From Amorphoplanes friuliensis DSM 7358 (lineage in GTDB: Bacteria > Actinomycetota > Actinomycetes > Mycobacteriales > Micromonosporaceae): 64,000 nt of DNA. Positions 19,183-27,832 of this stretch are shown here, piece after piece. Location of the stretch: NCBI RefSeq assembly GCF_000494755.1, contig NC_022657.1:1774001-1838000 (forward strand). The letters run 5' to 3'. Made by a program: the position numbers and the translations under genes. The notes under the pieces are model-generated. The model had not been told where the DNA came from, ran no database searches, and worked only from the letters and a program-made list of their open reading frames with translations. Numbering within the stretch: position 1 is the stretch's first letter; every line of letters starts with the position of its first letter.

Positions 19183-19491
19183 TCAGTACGTGGTGCCGGT
19201 CCCGTTCGAGGACGACGTCGAAGCGCCGGTGCTCGACAGGGTGCTGTCCGAAGAGCTGGTGCTCGCGGAGTGCAGCTTCTCACCGAGCTTGGACTGGTTG
19301 AGCTTGTCCTTGCCCTCGGTGTAGAGCTTGTTGGCCTGCGCCTGGGCGACGCCCGCGGCCTCCTGCACCGTCGGGTGCTCCCACACCTTCTTGGCGTTGG
19401 CGCTGATCTCCTCGTACTTCTCCCGGCCGGCCCGGCTGCCCAGGACGAAGCCCGCCGCGAGACCCGTGATGAACATGAGCTTTCCGCGCAT
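19183..19491 (-). CDS. YtxH-like small membrane protein
   Basis: 102 residues. A short membrane segment with the YtxH-type motif (MFITGLAAGFVLGSRAGREKYEE) is followed by a helical, charged region and a Ser/Thr-rich tail. GGAAGGAGCCGCC precedes the ATG. The family is associated with general stress responses; function is not defined. It stands alone between two terminators and the tRNA. Confidence 0.8.
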   Translation of the reverse strand: MRGKLMFITGLAAGFVLGSRAGREKYEEISANAKKVWEHPTVQEAAGVAQAQANKLYTEGKDKLNQSKLGEKLHSASTSSSDSTLSSTGASTSSSNGTGTTY

Positions 19492-19700
19492 GGCGGCTCC
19501 TTCCGATCGTCGACGCTTGTGCGTCTGAGAGCTTCTTACCCATCCTGCCGCGCGCTCATACCCCCCAAGCCTGTTTCATCCCTGTTGCGGCGCCCGCGGC
19601 GCGTCAGGTCACCCTCCTGGAGCGTGGGCCCCCGCGTCATGTATTGTCGTTCCGGTCGCCACGACAACTCGCGGAAGCGGGAAATCGGGGCGCAGCACGA

Positions 19701-19773
19701 TCCCCTGTAGCTCAATTGGCAGAGCAGCCGGCTGTTAACCGGCAGGTTATTGGTTCGAGTCCAATCGGGGGAG
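19701..19773 (+). tRNA. tRNA-Asn (GTT)
   Basis: A 73-nt cloverleaf: acceptor TCCCCTG pairs with CGGGGGA, discriminator G, anticodon GTT at 19734-19736 in loop CTGTTAA, and T-arm GGTTCGAGTCC. CCA is not encoded. Confidence 0.95.
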
Positions 19774-19793
19774 CGAGACGGTTGAGGGCTCAT

Positions 19794-19812
19794 GTCCGCG
19801 GAATGCGCGGAC
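19794..19812 (+). terminator. Hairpin downstream of tRNA-Asn
   Basis: GTCCGCG-GAATG-CGCGGAC, a 7-bp perfect stem 20 nt after the tRNA, followed by CCCTTTCTT. Probable tRNA terminator. Confidence 0.6.
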
Positions 19813-19836
19813 CGGGGCCCTTTCTTGCATTCCAGC

Positions 19837-19857
19837 TCAGGGGGCCGAGCCCCCTGA
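19837..19857. repeat. TCAGGGGGC-CGA-GCCCCCTGA palindrome
   Basis: A perfect 9-bp stem with a 3-nt loop, followed by AACCCC. Similar GGGGC-nnn-GCCCC intergenic palindromes are dispersed in actinobacterial genomes. Only one copy is seen here. Confidence 0.6.
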
Positions 19858-19868
19858 AACCCCGCGGT

Positions 19869-19970
19869 GCGGTGGGCGCGGTCGCGCGGTGGGCGCGGGT
19901 CTGCGGTGGGCGTGGTCCTGCGGTGGGTGCGGTTCTGCGGTGGGTGCGGTTCTGCGGTGGGCGCGGTCCT
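19869..19970. repeat. Six tandem 17-bp repeats
   Basis: Six consecutive units of consensus GCGGTGGGYGCGGTYCT start at 19869, 19886, 19903, 19920, 19937 and 19954. Units 4 and 5 are identical, the others differ at 1-4 positions. The array is G-rich on the + strand and is followed by a pyrimidine-rich stretch (19985-20032). It lies between tRNA-Asn and the FAD oxidoreductase; open frames across it are repeat artefacts. Confidence 0.9.
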
Positions 19971-20088
19971 GCAGGTCGGCTTGGCTTGTCCCTCCGTCCG
20001 TCCCTCTCTCCTTCCTTCTTTCTCCTGCCGTTGGCGCTGTCCACCGTTAGGCTGAGGCCTGCGTTGTTTGTCCCCCTGTGAGGTGCCC

Positions 20089-21357
20089 GTGTCGCATCCC
20101 GTGTCGGTGGACGTCGTCATCATCGGCGGCGGTCTCGCCGGGCTCGCTGCTGCCCGCCGCCTCGACCGGGCCGGCGTCAACTGGCTGCTGGTGGAGGCAT
20201 CCGACCGCATCGGCGGCCGCGTCGCCACCGACGTCGTCGACGGCTGGCGGCTGGACCGCGGCTTCCAGGTCCTCAACACCGCGTACCCCCGCGTCCCCGC
20301 CCTCGTCGACATCGACGCGCTGGACATGCGCTACTTCACCCCGGGTGTCCTCGTCCGCCGCGGCTCGTCACTGCACCGGCTCGAAAACCCGCTTCGCGAC
20401 CCGAAGACGGCGGCGCAGACCCTCACCTCCGGTGTCGGCTCACTCTCCGACCGTCTCAAGTTCGCCGCCCTGGCCACCCGCTGCGCCACGTACGCCCCGA
20501 GCCGCCTCCTGGACGCCCCCGAGGTGACCACTCAGGAAGCACTGCGCCGAGCCGGCCTCTCCCACCGCATGATCGAGGAAGTGCTGCGGCCGTTCCTGTC
20601 CGGCGTCTTCGCCGACCGCGCCCTCGACACCTCCAGCCACGTCCTCGCGATGGTGCTGCGCTCGTTCGCCCGCGGCCGCATCGGCGTCCCGGCCGCCGGC
20701 ATGGCTGCCCTCCCCGCCGCGATCGCCGGCCCTCTCCCGTACCCCCAACTGCTCATCGGCTGCCGCACCCTCGAGGTCGGACCCCGTACGGTGATCACCG
20801 ACGCCGGCGAGATCACCTGCCGTGCCGTCATCGTCGCCACCGACCCGTCCACGGCGGCTCATCTCCTGCCCCGCCTCCCCAAGCCGGACATGCGCGGCCT
20901 CACGACGTACTACTTCGGCGCCGACCAGGCCCCCATCGACGAACCGACCCTCCTGCTGGACGGCGACCGCCGCGAAATCGTCGCGAACACCATCGTCATG
21001 TCGAACGCGGCCCCCGAATACGCCCCGGCCGGAAAATCCCTCATCGCCGCATCCTCGGTGGGCGTCTCCGCCCCCTCCGGAGCCTCGGAGGCGGTCATCC
21101 GCGTCGAGCTCAGCCGCATCTACGGCACCCCGGCCGACGACTGGGAACTCCTCAGCGTCGTCTCCATACCCGAGGCCCTCCCCGCGGCGAACGTCCCCCA
21201 ATCCCGCTTGCGCAAGCAGGTCTCCCTGGGAGACGGTCTCTTCGTAGCAGGCGATCACCGCGACAGCCCCTCCATCCAGGGCGCCCTGGCCGGCGGCTGG
21301 CGCACAGCAGGCGAGGCCCTGTCCTCCCTCGGCGCCCTGACCGGCGCCGGCCTGTAG
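20089..21357 (+). CDS. FAD-dependent amine-oxidase/phytoene-desaturase-like oxidoreductase
   Basis: About 422 residues from GTG 20089 (GAGG 5 nt upstream). The N-terminus has the ADP-binding fold VVIIGGGLAGLAAARRL and the following EASDRIGGRVATD, and the C-terminus LFVAGDHRDSPSIQGALAGG, both typical of NAD(P)/FAD-dependent amine-oxidase-type proteins. The middle contains RPFLSGVFADRALDT, common in actinobacterial members. Substrate unknown. It lies between two tRNA genes and has no operon partners. Confidence 0.88.
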   Translation: MSHPVSVDVVIIGGGLAGLAAARRLDRAGVNWLLVEASDRIGGRVATDVVDGWRLDRGFQVLNTAYPRVPALVDIDALDMRYFTPGVLVRRGSSLHRLENPLRDPKTAAQTLTSGVGSLSDRLKFAALATRCATYAPSRLLDAPEVTTQEALRRAGLSHRMIEEVLRPFLSGVFADRALDTSSHVLAMVLRSFARGRIGVPAAGMAALPAAIAGPLPYPQLLIGCRTLEVGPRTVITDAGEITCRAVIVATDPSTAAHLLPRLPKPDMRGLTTYYFGADQAPIDEPTLLLDGDRREIVANTIVMSNAAPEYAPAGKSLIAASSVGVSAPSGASEAVIRVELSRIYGTPADDWELLSVVSIPEALPAANVPQSRLRKQVSLGDGLFVAGDHRDSPSIQGALAGGWRTAGEALSSLGALTGAGL

Positions 21358-21405
21358 ATCACTGGCCCGCCCTCGACGGGGCGGGATAGGATCGCCGCCG
21401 GTACG

Positions 21406-21482
21406 GGGGCGGTAGCTCAGTGGGTTAGAGCAGGGGACTCATAATCCCTCGGTCGCGGGTTCGAGTCCCGCCCGCCCCACCA
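21406..21482 (+). tRNA. tRNA-Met (CAT), elongator type
   Basis: A full cloverleaf with encoded CCA: acceptor GGGGCGG pairs with CCGCCCC, discriminator A, anticodon loop CTCATAA, T-arm GCGGG-TTCGAGT-CCCGC. The anticodon stem (GGGGA/TCCCT) lacks the initiator GGG/CCC signature. A tRNA-Ile2 with a modified C34 cannot be ruled out by sequence alone. The lower-GC island starts directly after it. Confidence 0.92.
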
Positions 21483-21753
21483 TGTCTAAGCAGTTAAAAT
21501 TCCATCCATGCAGGTCTTTACCACGGACCGTGCGGGGACATTTCGGCGACAAATGGCTGGTCAGGTGATCCGATCCCGGCCGTTCGTCCACCCCGCAGTG
21601 GTTCGTAAGCGTGGTTGCCCTTGACAAGGAGTAACCGCGTGCCGACTAAGGAGTGCTATGGGCGTGTGCTGGGGTGGACGTGATCGATCCCGTATAATCG
21701 GGCGGATCCAGGCGCGGACCCTCAGTCGCCACATCAGCGACGCAATGGTCCGG
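21483..21753. other. Start of lower-GC island, no gene
   Basis: No coding sequence is supported. Base composition drops sharply after the tRNA, and the stretch is a plausible integration junction, but I see no copy of the tRNA 3' end at the other island edge. Confidence 0.4.
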
Positions 21754-22320
21754 TTAGTTTTCGCCGGTGCGCTGGGCCATCTCTCTAACCGCAGCGTCCA
21801 GGATCATCTGAAGCGTTGTGGGCTCGGCCGTGGCGAGCACTTCGGTCGCGAGCCTGAGCACCATGCGGGCTCGGTCCTGGCTCGGCGTGGCGGACTGAAG
21901 GATCGTCGATTCCAGGTGTAGGCGGGTACGCGCATTGTCGGGATCGTCCAGACCGAGTACGTCAATTGCCTGCATCACTGCGTCCACAAGAATGGCGGCC
22001 TCTGCTGTACCAGGCGCCGTACCCACAGGCTGGTGGACAGGACCGGCAGAGTCGATGACAGCATTTCCGGTGAACGGCCCGTAGAAATGTGTGATCGGAC
22101 CGGAAGCTGCGCACCTGACGCGGCGGTAGTCGGCAACCTGGCCATCGAATTGTTCGACGCAATCGATCCCCGCTCTAGTCAGATGCAGTCGGTTGCTTCG
22201 CCGTCAGGGTCGCCATCTGCTCGACCAGGCCGAGTTCCAGCAGACCGTCGGCGGCAGCTCGCAGTTCGTCATGTGTGAGGGTTTCGAAAGTCAGGGTGAG
22301 GATGGCGAGGTCAAGCTGCT
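21754..22320 (-). pseudogene. Frameshifted winged-helix-type hypothetical protein
   Basis: Two reading frames on the minus strand fit one protein. The upstream part (about 22320-22200) reads LAILTLTFETLTHDELRAAA then DGLLELGLVEQMATLT, like a winged-helix DNA-binding segment. The frame then shifts near 22195-22205 and continues as SNRLHLTRAGIDCVEQFDG, then HFYGPFTGNAVIDSAG and a helical C-terminus ending at 21754. No start codon is left upstream (a TAA precedes it), so the gene is broken at both the 5' end and internally. Only the last 90 residues remain as an intact frame (GTG 22026). Confidence 0.55.
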
Positions 22321-22329
22321 GGCCCGGCT

Positions 22330-23203
22330 GACCTTAGCTCGCGAGCAGGATGCCCTGGCGTGCGACCGCAGCGCGCCGTACTGGGTCTGTGTCGCGTAGC
22401 CGGCTTTGCTAGACGTATGCCAGCCAGCAGGCAGCAACTCGAACGCCCATGCTGTAAGGACGTTTACCGACGAGTAGCTGCCAGCCCTATCGGGCCGCTG
22501 GCCAGGACATTCAGGGCGAAGTACGCGGTTGACGCTCCCTCTGGCCCTTGTTACTGTCTTCCTCGTCATGACTAGAGTAAGCCAGGGCCGGAGCCAAGCC
22601 TTCCGAGTTGTCGGCCATATCTCGCGCCGATGCGGTCATTTTGCCGTGTCTGGCGCGGAGAGCCATAGCACCGGCACCTAGTCATGCCGTGCGGATGCGC
22701 GTCCAGGCGTGTTGCGTCTCAAGTCGACCATGTGACAGCGCTGTCCCTGCCGATCTTTAGTTCGTGTTGCATGCCAACAGGTTTCCTGCACGCCAATCGG
22801 TGCCACTTCTGCGGCCTTGAGGTGGTTGTGACAAGTCTTCAACCCGACGGCGTGAAAAGAGTTGGCCACTATCAGTACGACTCCGGACGAAACCACTCGG
22901 ATAGCCGCCAGCTCCGTGGTCCAGGTTCAGCCAGCTCGTTCACACCGTCCTGCCTCGGTGTCCGATGGGGTCTGTGCAGCACAAGCCGCTTTGGACCGTG
23001 CTGGGGAAGCGGGCGGGACGCTTCCCATATACGACGCCAGCAAGAAGCCCAACGCGAACCGATGCGACTTCCGATTCGAGCGAACCGTCCGAAGACCGGC
23101 ATAAAAAGCACGAGATTACTCCCGTCTAAGCAAGCGACCATACGAGATAACACGAGTTATGAAGCCGATGCGGCCACCGCATAAAGCCGAAGGATATCTA
23201 CGC
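22330..23203. other. Island DNA with no confident gene
   Basis: Several short frames exist (for example 22862-23104 on +), but none has a clear ribosome binding site, domain or protein-like composition. The stretch may hold further decayed genes and the promoter of the five-gene operon starting at 23204. Confidence 0.4.
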
Positions 23204-23914
23204 ATGACGTCTCGCGCGAGAAAGTCTGATCCGTTGTGGTTAGCGGACAGATTTTCCATCCCTGCCGCCACGCGGGCCATCCTCTTCGATATGGACGGCG
23301 TGCTGATCGACAGTCTTAGCCAAGACTGCGAGGTAGTCGGCGAGTTGTTAGCGCCATTCTGCGGATCGCACGACCAGGTGCCACGGACGCTGATCCGGCG
23401 CTACTTCGCTTTAGCGCTTGACGACTTTTGGAGAGTTCTCGGGGGCGAGCTTAACCTTGTACTGACGGATGAAGATGTGGAGCTTCTAGTTGCCAAGCAT
23501 GAGCTGGTCCGCCGACAAGCTAAGCCCATCGTCCACGACGGAGTGTTAGAAATCCTTGATGCGGCACGCCGTGCTGACTTAGCGTGCGCAGTCGTGTCCA
23601 ACAATCCCAGAAGCGAAATCGAAAATATGCTGGAAGCAGCTGAACTCTTGAGGTACGTAACTCAAGTTACGGGAAACGATGAACTTGGGCAGAGACGCAA
23701 GCCTGCGCCAGACCCATACGTTTCTGCGGCTAACGGGCTTGGCGTTGCCACCTCCGATTGTGTGGCGGTGGAGGACTCGATTATCGGACTCGAATCAGCC
23801 CACAGCGCAGGTTGCTATACGATTGGAGTGGGCACGGGCGCGAATACTGTAGAGGAGCTGGCGGCCAGCGGCTTCGCGACCCAGTGCTACAACGACTTCA
23901 CGGTACGGCGATAG
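23204..23914 (+). CDS. HAD-family phosphatase (beta-phosphoglucomutase-like)
   Basis: About 236 residues from ATG 23204 (GAAGGA upstream); an ATG at 23159 is possible. HAD motifs: nucleophile AILFDMDGVLIDSL, motif II VVSNNP, motif III lysine in RRKPAPDPY, and motif IV VAVEDSIIGLESAHSAG. The cap region is small and helical. It is the first gene of an operon with HisC- and HisD-like enzymes, so it may dephosphorylate the aminotransferase product as histidinol-phosphatase does in histidine synthesis. The actual substrate is unknown. Lower GC than the core genes. Confidence 0.88.
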   Translation: MTSRARKSDPLWLADRFSIPAATRAILFDMDGVLIDSLSQDCEVVGELLAPFCGSHDQVPRTLIRRYFALALDDFWRVLGGELNLVLTDEDVELLVAKHELVRRQAKPIVHDGVLEILDAARRADLACAVVSNNPRSEIENMLEAAELLRYVTQVTGNDELGQRRKPAPDPYVSAANGLGVATSDCVAVEDSIIGLESAHSAGCYTIGVGTGANTVEELAASGFATQCYNDFTVRR

Positions 23915-23957
23915 ACCAATGCGATCGACATCGCATCTTGCGAATCAAGAGGTTGGG

Positions 23958-25049
23958 ATGACCGCTGCGGCAGCGCCCTTGAAAATTCGTTCAGGCGTGA
24001 GGGAAGCCGCGCCTTACGTTCCCGACTGGCTTGGGCTCGATCGACACAACTATGTTCGGCTCGACCGAAATGAGGCCACTCGCCCTCTGTCGCCCCACGC
24101 CATAGAGGCGGTCACAAACCATCTCCACGATCGTGGCATGCATTCTTACCCTGACGGAGAGGGGTTGACGGACGCAATTGGCCAATATTGTGGTGTCCCG
24201 GGTGGTCACATACTCGCGACGAATGGCTCCGATCAAGCCATTGACCTTTGCCTGCGCGCATTTCTAGGCCCGGGCGACACGGTTGTAATGGCGCGTCCGG
24301 AGTTTCCAGTTTTCGGTCATGTCGCCGCACTCGCGGAAGCAGTCGTGCGGGGAGTCCCCTACAATGATGACCTTACCTTCCCATACGAGCGCTTCGAGAG
24401 GGCGCTGGAGCGCACTCCGAAACTCATCGTGCTTATCAACCCAAACAATCCTACCGGTACGCACATCGACTTGGCCTTCATCGAACAGGTAGTGCGAACC
24501 CACCCAGATGTTCCAGTGATCGTGGACGAAGCGTACTTCGAATTCACCGGCAGAACTGTCGCGCCTTTGACTGCGAAATACGACAACCTTCTTGTCATCC
24601 GGACCTTCTCGAAAGCCTTTGCAATGGCCGGTATGCGGTTGGGATACGTTGTTGCGCACCCCGGAGTCATCACACAATTGGCGAAGATGCGCAATCCGTT
24701 CGACGTAAATTCGCTTGCTATGGTGGCCGCGAAGGCGCAGCTTGCCCACGTGGACGAAATCCGCGCTTACGTCGATGAGGTCATGCTTGCTATCAAGCCC
24801 TCTGCCGTCAACTTCTTCTCCGAGCGCGGGGTTGCGTTTTGGCCAGGGGCGGCCAATTTCGTTCTGGTTCGTCCTTCGAACTGTCAGGCGGTCGTAGTGG
24901 AACTTAAGGCGGCAGGTATCCTGGTACGGCCGATAACGGCAACGCCGCTCGCGGGAACGTTTCGAATGAGCATGGGAACGCAAGAAGAAATGACCCGAGT
25001 GTTTGATGTTCTCGACGGCCTATCATTCTTGAGAAAGGCGGAGGCGTAA
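23958..25049 (+). CDS. HisC-like PLP aminotransferase
   Basis: About 363 residues from ATG 23958 (AGAGG 6 nt upstream). It is a fold-type I class I/II aminotransferase of the histidinol-phosphate aminotransferase group: YVRLDRNEATRPLSP at the N-terminus, LINPNNPTGTH, VIVDEAYFEF with the PLP-pairing Asp, and the Schiff-base lysine in RTFSKAFAMAGMRLGY. In HisC this enzyme converts imidazole-acetol phosphate to histidinol phosphate; here it sits between a HAD phosphatase and an altered HisD homologue. The genome presumably has its own his operon elsewhere, so this copy is likely for a specialised product. Confidence 0.88.
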   Translation: MTAAAAPLKIRSGVREAAPYVPDWLGLDRHNYVRLDRNEATRPLSPHAIEAVTNHLHDRGMHSYPDGEGLTDAIGQYCGVPGGHILATNGSDQAIDLCLRAFLGPGDTVVMARPEFPVFGHVAALAEAVVRGVPYNDDLTFPYERFERALERTPKLIVLINPNNPTGTHIDLAFIEQVVRTHPDVPVIVDEAYFEFTGRTVAPLTAKYDNLLVIRTFSKAFAMAGMRLGYVVAHPGVITQLAKMRNPFDVNSLAMVAAKAQLAHVDEIRAYVDEVMLAIKPSAVNFFSERGVAFWPGAANFVLVRPSNCQAVVVELKAAGILVRPITATPLAGTFRMSMGTQEEMTRVFDVLDGLSFLRKAEA

Positions 25050-25052
25050 ATC

Positions 25053-26375
25053 GTGTCCGAGCTAAAAATCAACAGCTATGTACTGTCAGAGCTGCCACCC
25101 GAAAAGCGGCGACAATTAATTCGTCGCGTGCGTGCCAATAACAGTAACGTGGAAGGCGTGGTTCGCGGTATCATCGACGATGTTCAACAACGTGGCGATG
25201 AAGCGTTGCTTGAGCACACGCTACGGTTGGACGGCGCAGCGCTGACCGCCAATGGTATTCGCGTCTCCGAAGAGGAGTTTGCCGCGGCACAAGAGAAACT
25301 TGATCCCAAGCTCGCCGCCGCGCTAGAGACTGCAATCGCCAACATCCGAAAGCACCACAGCGCCCAAGTACCGCAAGAATCATGGATGCACGAAGTACGG
25401 CCGGGCGTCATTGCCGGCGAGCGGTGGACGCCCATCGCGTCTGTTGGCCTGTATGTGCCACGAGGTAAGGGATCATTTCCCTCTGTCGTGGCCATGCTCT
25501 GTACGCCGGCGGTCCTTGCCGGCGTGCCGGAAATTGCTGTGTGCACACCCCCTGGGCCGGACGGCACAGTTGACGCCGCTTCATTGGTGGCTGCACGCAT
25601 GTGCGGCGTCAAGACCGTCTACAAGATGGGAGGGGCGCAGGCGGTGGCGGCACTAACGTACGGGACGCAAAGCGTGACGCCTGTGGAGAAGATCGTTGGT
25701 CCTGGCAACCAGTACGTGTCCGCGGCGAAGCGGCTGTTGTATGGTGCGATTGATCCAGGCACACCTGCTGGACCCAGTGAATCGATCATCCTTTGTGATG
25801 GCTCGGCTGATCCCGAGCTGACCGCGCGGGAATTGATCGTCGAGGCGGAACACGGCCCGGACTCTGCCGCCTTGCTGGTGACCCATGCTGATGAAGTCGC
25901 CGCTGCAGTTGTGAAGATTATTCCGAGCCTTATCGCCAAGCTGCCACCGAAGCGGCGTGGCTTCGTTGAGAGCGTAATGGCCGGGTACGGCGGTATCGTC
26001 CACACATCTTCGCTGAGAGAATCACTCGCCTTCGTCAACGAATGGGCTCCGGAGCACCTCCGGGTAATAACGGAAAGTCCGTTCGAGCTACTTCCCCGTA
26101 TCCAGCACGCTGGCGAGGTACTTCTGGGTAGTAACGCTTCAATCCCACTGGGAAACTTCGTGATTGGTGTCAACGCCATCCTGCCAACCGCTGGGATGGC
26201 AAGAAGTCAGTCCTGTGTGGGGGTCCTCGACTTCATGAAGCGATCGGGGTTCGCATACGTCACGGACGAAGGAGCGGCCGCGATCGCGCCAGTAGCTGTG
26301 ACACTCGCCGAATACGAAGACTTTCCGGCGCACGCCGCGGCGGCTCAATACGTACTCGACCGGATCAACCGGTAG
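25053..26375 (+). CDS. HisD-like dehydrogenase with altered metal-site residues
   Basis: A 440-residue homologue of histidinol dehydrogenase along its full length: VGLYVPRGKGSFPSVVAML, GVKTVYKMGGAQAVAALTYG, VEKIVGPGNQYVSAAKRL, AEHGPDSAALLVT, and the catalytic EH in EWAPEHLRVI. Compared with E. coli HisD, the zinc ligand Gln259 position is Glu, the Asp360 position reads GN (SIPLGNFVIGVNAILPT) and the adjacent GTNH His is Ala. The C-terminal His may be kept (DFPAHAAAAQ). The enzyme therefore probably oxidises another amino alcohol. GTG start 4 nt after the HisC-like stop. Confidence 0.87.
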   Translation: MSELKINSYVLSELPPEKRRQLIRRVRANNSNVEGVVRGIIDDVQQRGDEALLEHTLRLDGAALTANGIRVSEEEFAAAQEKLDPKLAAALETAIANIRKHHSAQVPQESWMHEVRPGVIAGERWTPIASVGLYVPRGKGSFPSVVAMLCTPAVLAGVPEIAVCTPPGPDGTVDAASLVAARMCGVKTVYKMGGAQAVAALTYGTQSVTPVEKIVGPGNQYVSAAKRLLYGAIDPGTPAGPSESIILCDGSADPELTARELIVEAEHGPDSAALLVTHADEVAAAVVKIIPSLIAKLPPKRRGFVESVMAGYGGIVHTSSLRESLAFVNEWAPEHLRVITESPFELLPRIQHAGEVLLGSNASIPLGNFVIGVNAILPTAGMARSQSCVGVLDFMKRSGFAYVTDEGAAAIAPVAVTLAEYEDFPAHAAAAQYVLDRINR

Positions 26376-26416
26376 GGAAGACGCTCGAACTCTCGACGAT
26401 AGCTGGAAGGATCCGA

Positions 26417-27649
26417 GTGGACGCCACTCTCTTGTCCGTTGTGCAGCAGGAGCAGTTCAAAGACAAAGCGCGTGCGGAAAGCATGCTCCTAGGCTTTTTG
26501 AGGAGGATCTTTCCACTCGATGTGGTTTCGGTAGAGCTGCGGCCATTGGCTGTCTCCCTCAATTCCTTCAACGGCTTCGTCGGGCTAGCAGATGGGCGTC
26601 GCCTTTTCTTCAAGACGCACATCGAACAAGACTCCGCTATCGACGAGTACTACAACAGTAGTTCCTTGGCGGCGGCTGGATACCCCGTTATCCAGCCGCT
26701 TTATAGTTCGACCGAGGCGGGCCGACAGTTACTGATCTACGAGGTAGTTGATGACCCAACCGTATTTGACGTTGCGTGGGAGATCGATAATGGCAACGTG
26801 GATCTTCTTGCTCCACTTGCGGTCGCACAACGTCAAGCCGACCGCGATCTTCTCCGGATCTATTCCGGTACGCTGGAAATCGATGCCGAGGAATCGAACG
26901 TTGCTCCGATCCATCAGCTCTTCTACCACCGGTTGAACGGACAGCGGTACCGGCAGTTCTATCCGGATGCCGGCGAAGTAATACTTCCAGGTGGAACCAT
27001 CCAGAAGTCGGATCTATTTTCGATGCGTTGGCAGATCAACGGCCAGGACTACACCGAAACCTTGAGCGGCATAGTGTCACGCAGTGTCGCTCTTTTGCGT
27101 CCTGGGAAAAGTGGTCCCTCTGTCGTGGGTCATGGTGACGCGCACAACGGTAATGTCTTTCTTCGTGCGCAGCCAGCTAGTCTCGTCTACTTCGATCCCG
27201 CCTTTGCCGGGCGCCACGACCCGCTGCTTGACCTTGCAAAGCCGCTATTTCACAATGTTTTCGCTATGTGGATGTACTACCCGCGAGAGATCCGCGAACG
27301 ACTAGAGATAACGTGCAAGATCGGGGATGGGCTCATCAGCGTAGACCATAACCACCGACTCTCTGCAGTCCGTCGCATGTTCTTCGAGAGTAAGGTAGAG
27401 GATGTTCTCATTCCTATTCTTGTCGAGCTGAAGCGCCGTGGCTGGCTTGACGAGGGCTGGCGGGATTTGCTGAAAGCGGCGCTGATGTGCTGCCCGCTAC
27501 TAACCATGAATCTCACCGACGGTACAAGGTTTTCGCCGGAAATATCTGCACTGGGCTTTGCGTACGCGGTCGAGATGGGAAGCGAAAGCCGAAATGTACG
27601 CAGCATTATTGACCTCGCCCTAGACGGCGTGGCGGCGGCGCTTAGATGA
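26417..27649 (+). CDS. APH-fold phosphotransferase (aminoglycoside/choline kinase-like)
   Basis: A 410-residue protein-kinase-fold enzyme. The nucleotide lysine region is RRLFFKTHIEQD, the catalytic loop is VVGHGDAHNGNVFLRA (HGDxHxGN) and the metal motif is VYFDPAFAGRHDPLLDLAK. These show an APH/CHK-type small-molecule kinase. GTG 26417 has GGAAGGA upstream. It follows the HisD-like gene after 41 nt in the same operon and could phosphorylate the pathway product or intermediate, or give self-resistance. The large middle insert (residues ~90-210) is unlike standard resistance kinases. Confidence 0.85.
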   Translation: MDATLLSVVQQEQFKDKARAESMLLGFLRRIFPLDVVSVELRPLAVSLNSFNGFVGLADGRRLFFKTHIEQDSAIDEYYNSSSLAAAGYPVIQPLYSSTEAGRQLLIYEVVDDPTVFDVAWEIDNGNVDLLAPLAVAQRQADRDLLRIYSGTLEIDAEESNVAPIHQLFYHRLNGQRYRQFYPDAGEVILPGGTIQKSDLFSMRWQINGQDYTETLSGIVSRSVALLRPGKSGPSVVGHGDAHNGNVFLRAQPASLVYFDPAFAGRHDPLLDLAKPLFHNVFAMWMYYPREIRERLEITCKIGDGLISVDHNHRLSAVRRMFFESKVEDVLIPILVELKRRGWLDEGWRDLLKAALMCCPLLTMNLTDGTRFSPEISALGFAYAVEMGSESRNVRSIIDLALDGVAAALR

Positions 27650-27832
27650 AGCAGACGCCATCAATTTCTGCGCACGCATGCCCTTACCTCGGCTCCGGGA
27701 CGGAACCGAGTAAGGGTCGTCGTCACAGTCAGCGTGGTGTCGCATAGCGGCAATCGACCAGTTGTACTTACCGACCTCGCCGACGCCCTTTATCCAGGCG
27801 CAACCACGGCTCTGTATAGGAAGGAACAACGA

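Noticed and set aside
19644..20055. Open frames across tRNA-Asn and the 17-bp repeats
   Set aside because: They encode repeat-derived Gly/Arg/Val-rich sequence and cross a tRNA gene.
21439..21627. Small minus-strand ORF ending GRAGLEPATEGL
   Set aside because: It is the reverse reading of the tRNA-Met gene, a common annotation artefact.
22684..23184. 166-residue ORF upstream of the HAD gene
   Set aside because: Low-quality composition, no start signal and no recognisable domain.
23204..26375. A second complete histidine operon
   Set aside because: Only HisC-, HisD- and HAD-like genes are present, no HisA/F/G/H/I, and the HisD-like metal site is changed.
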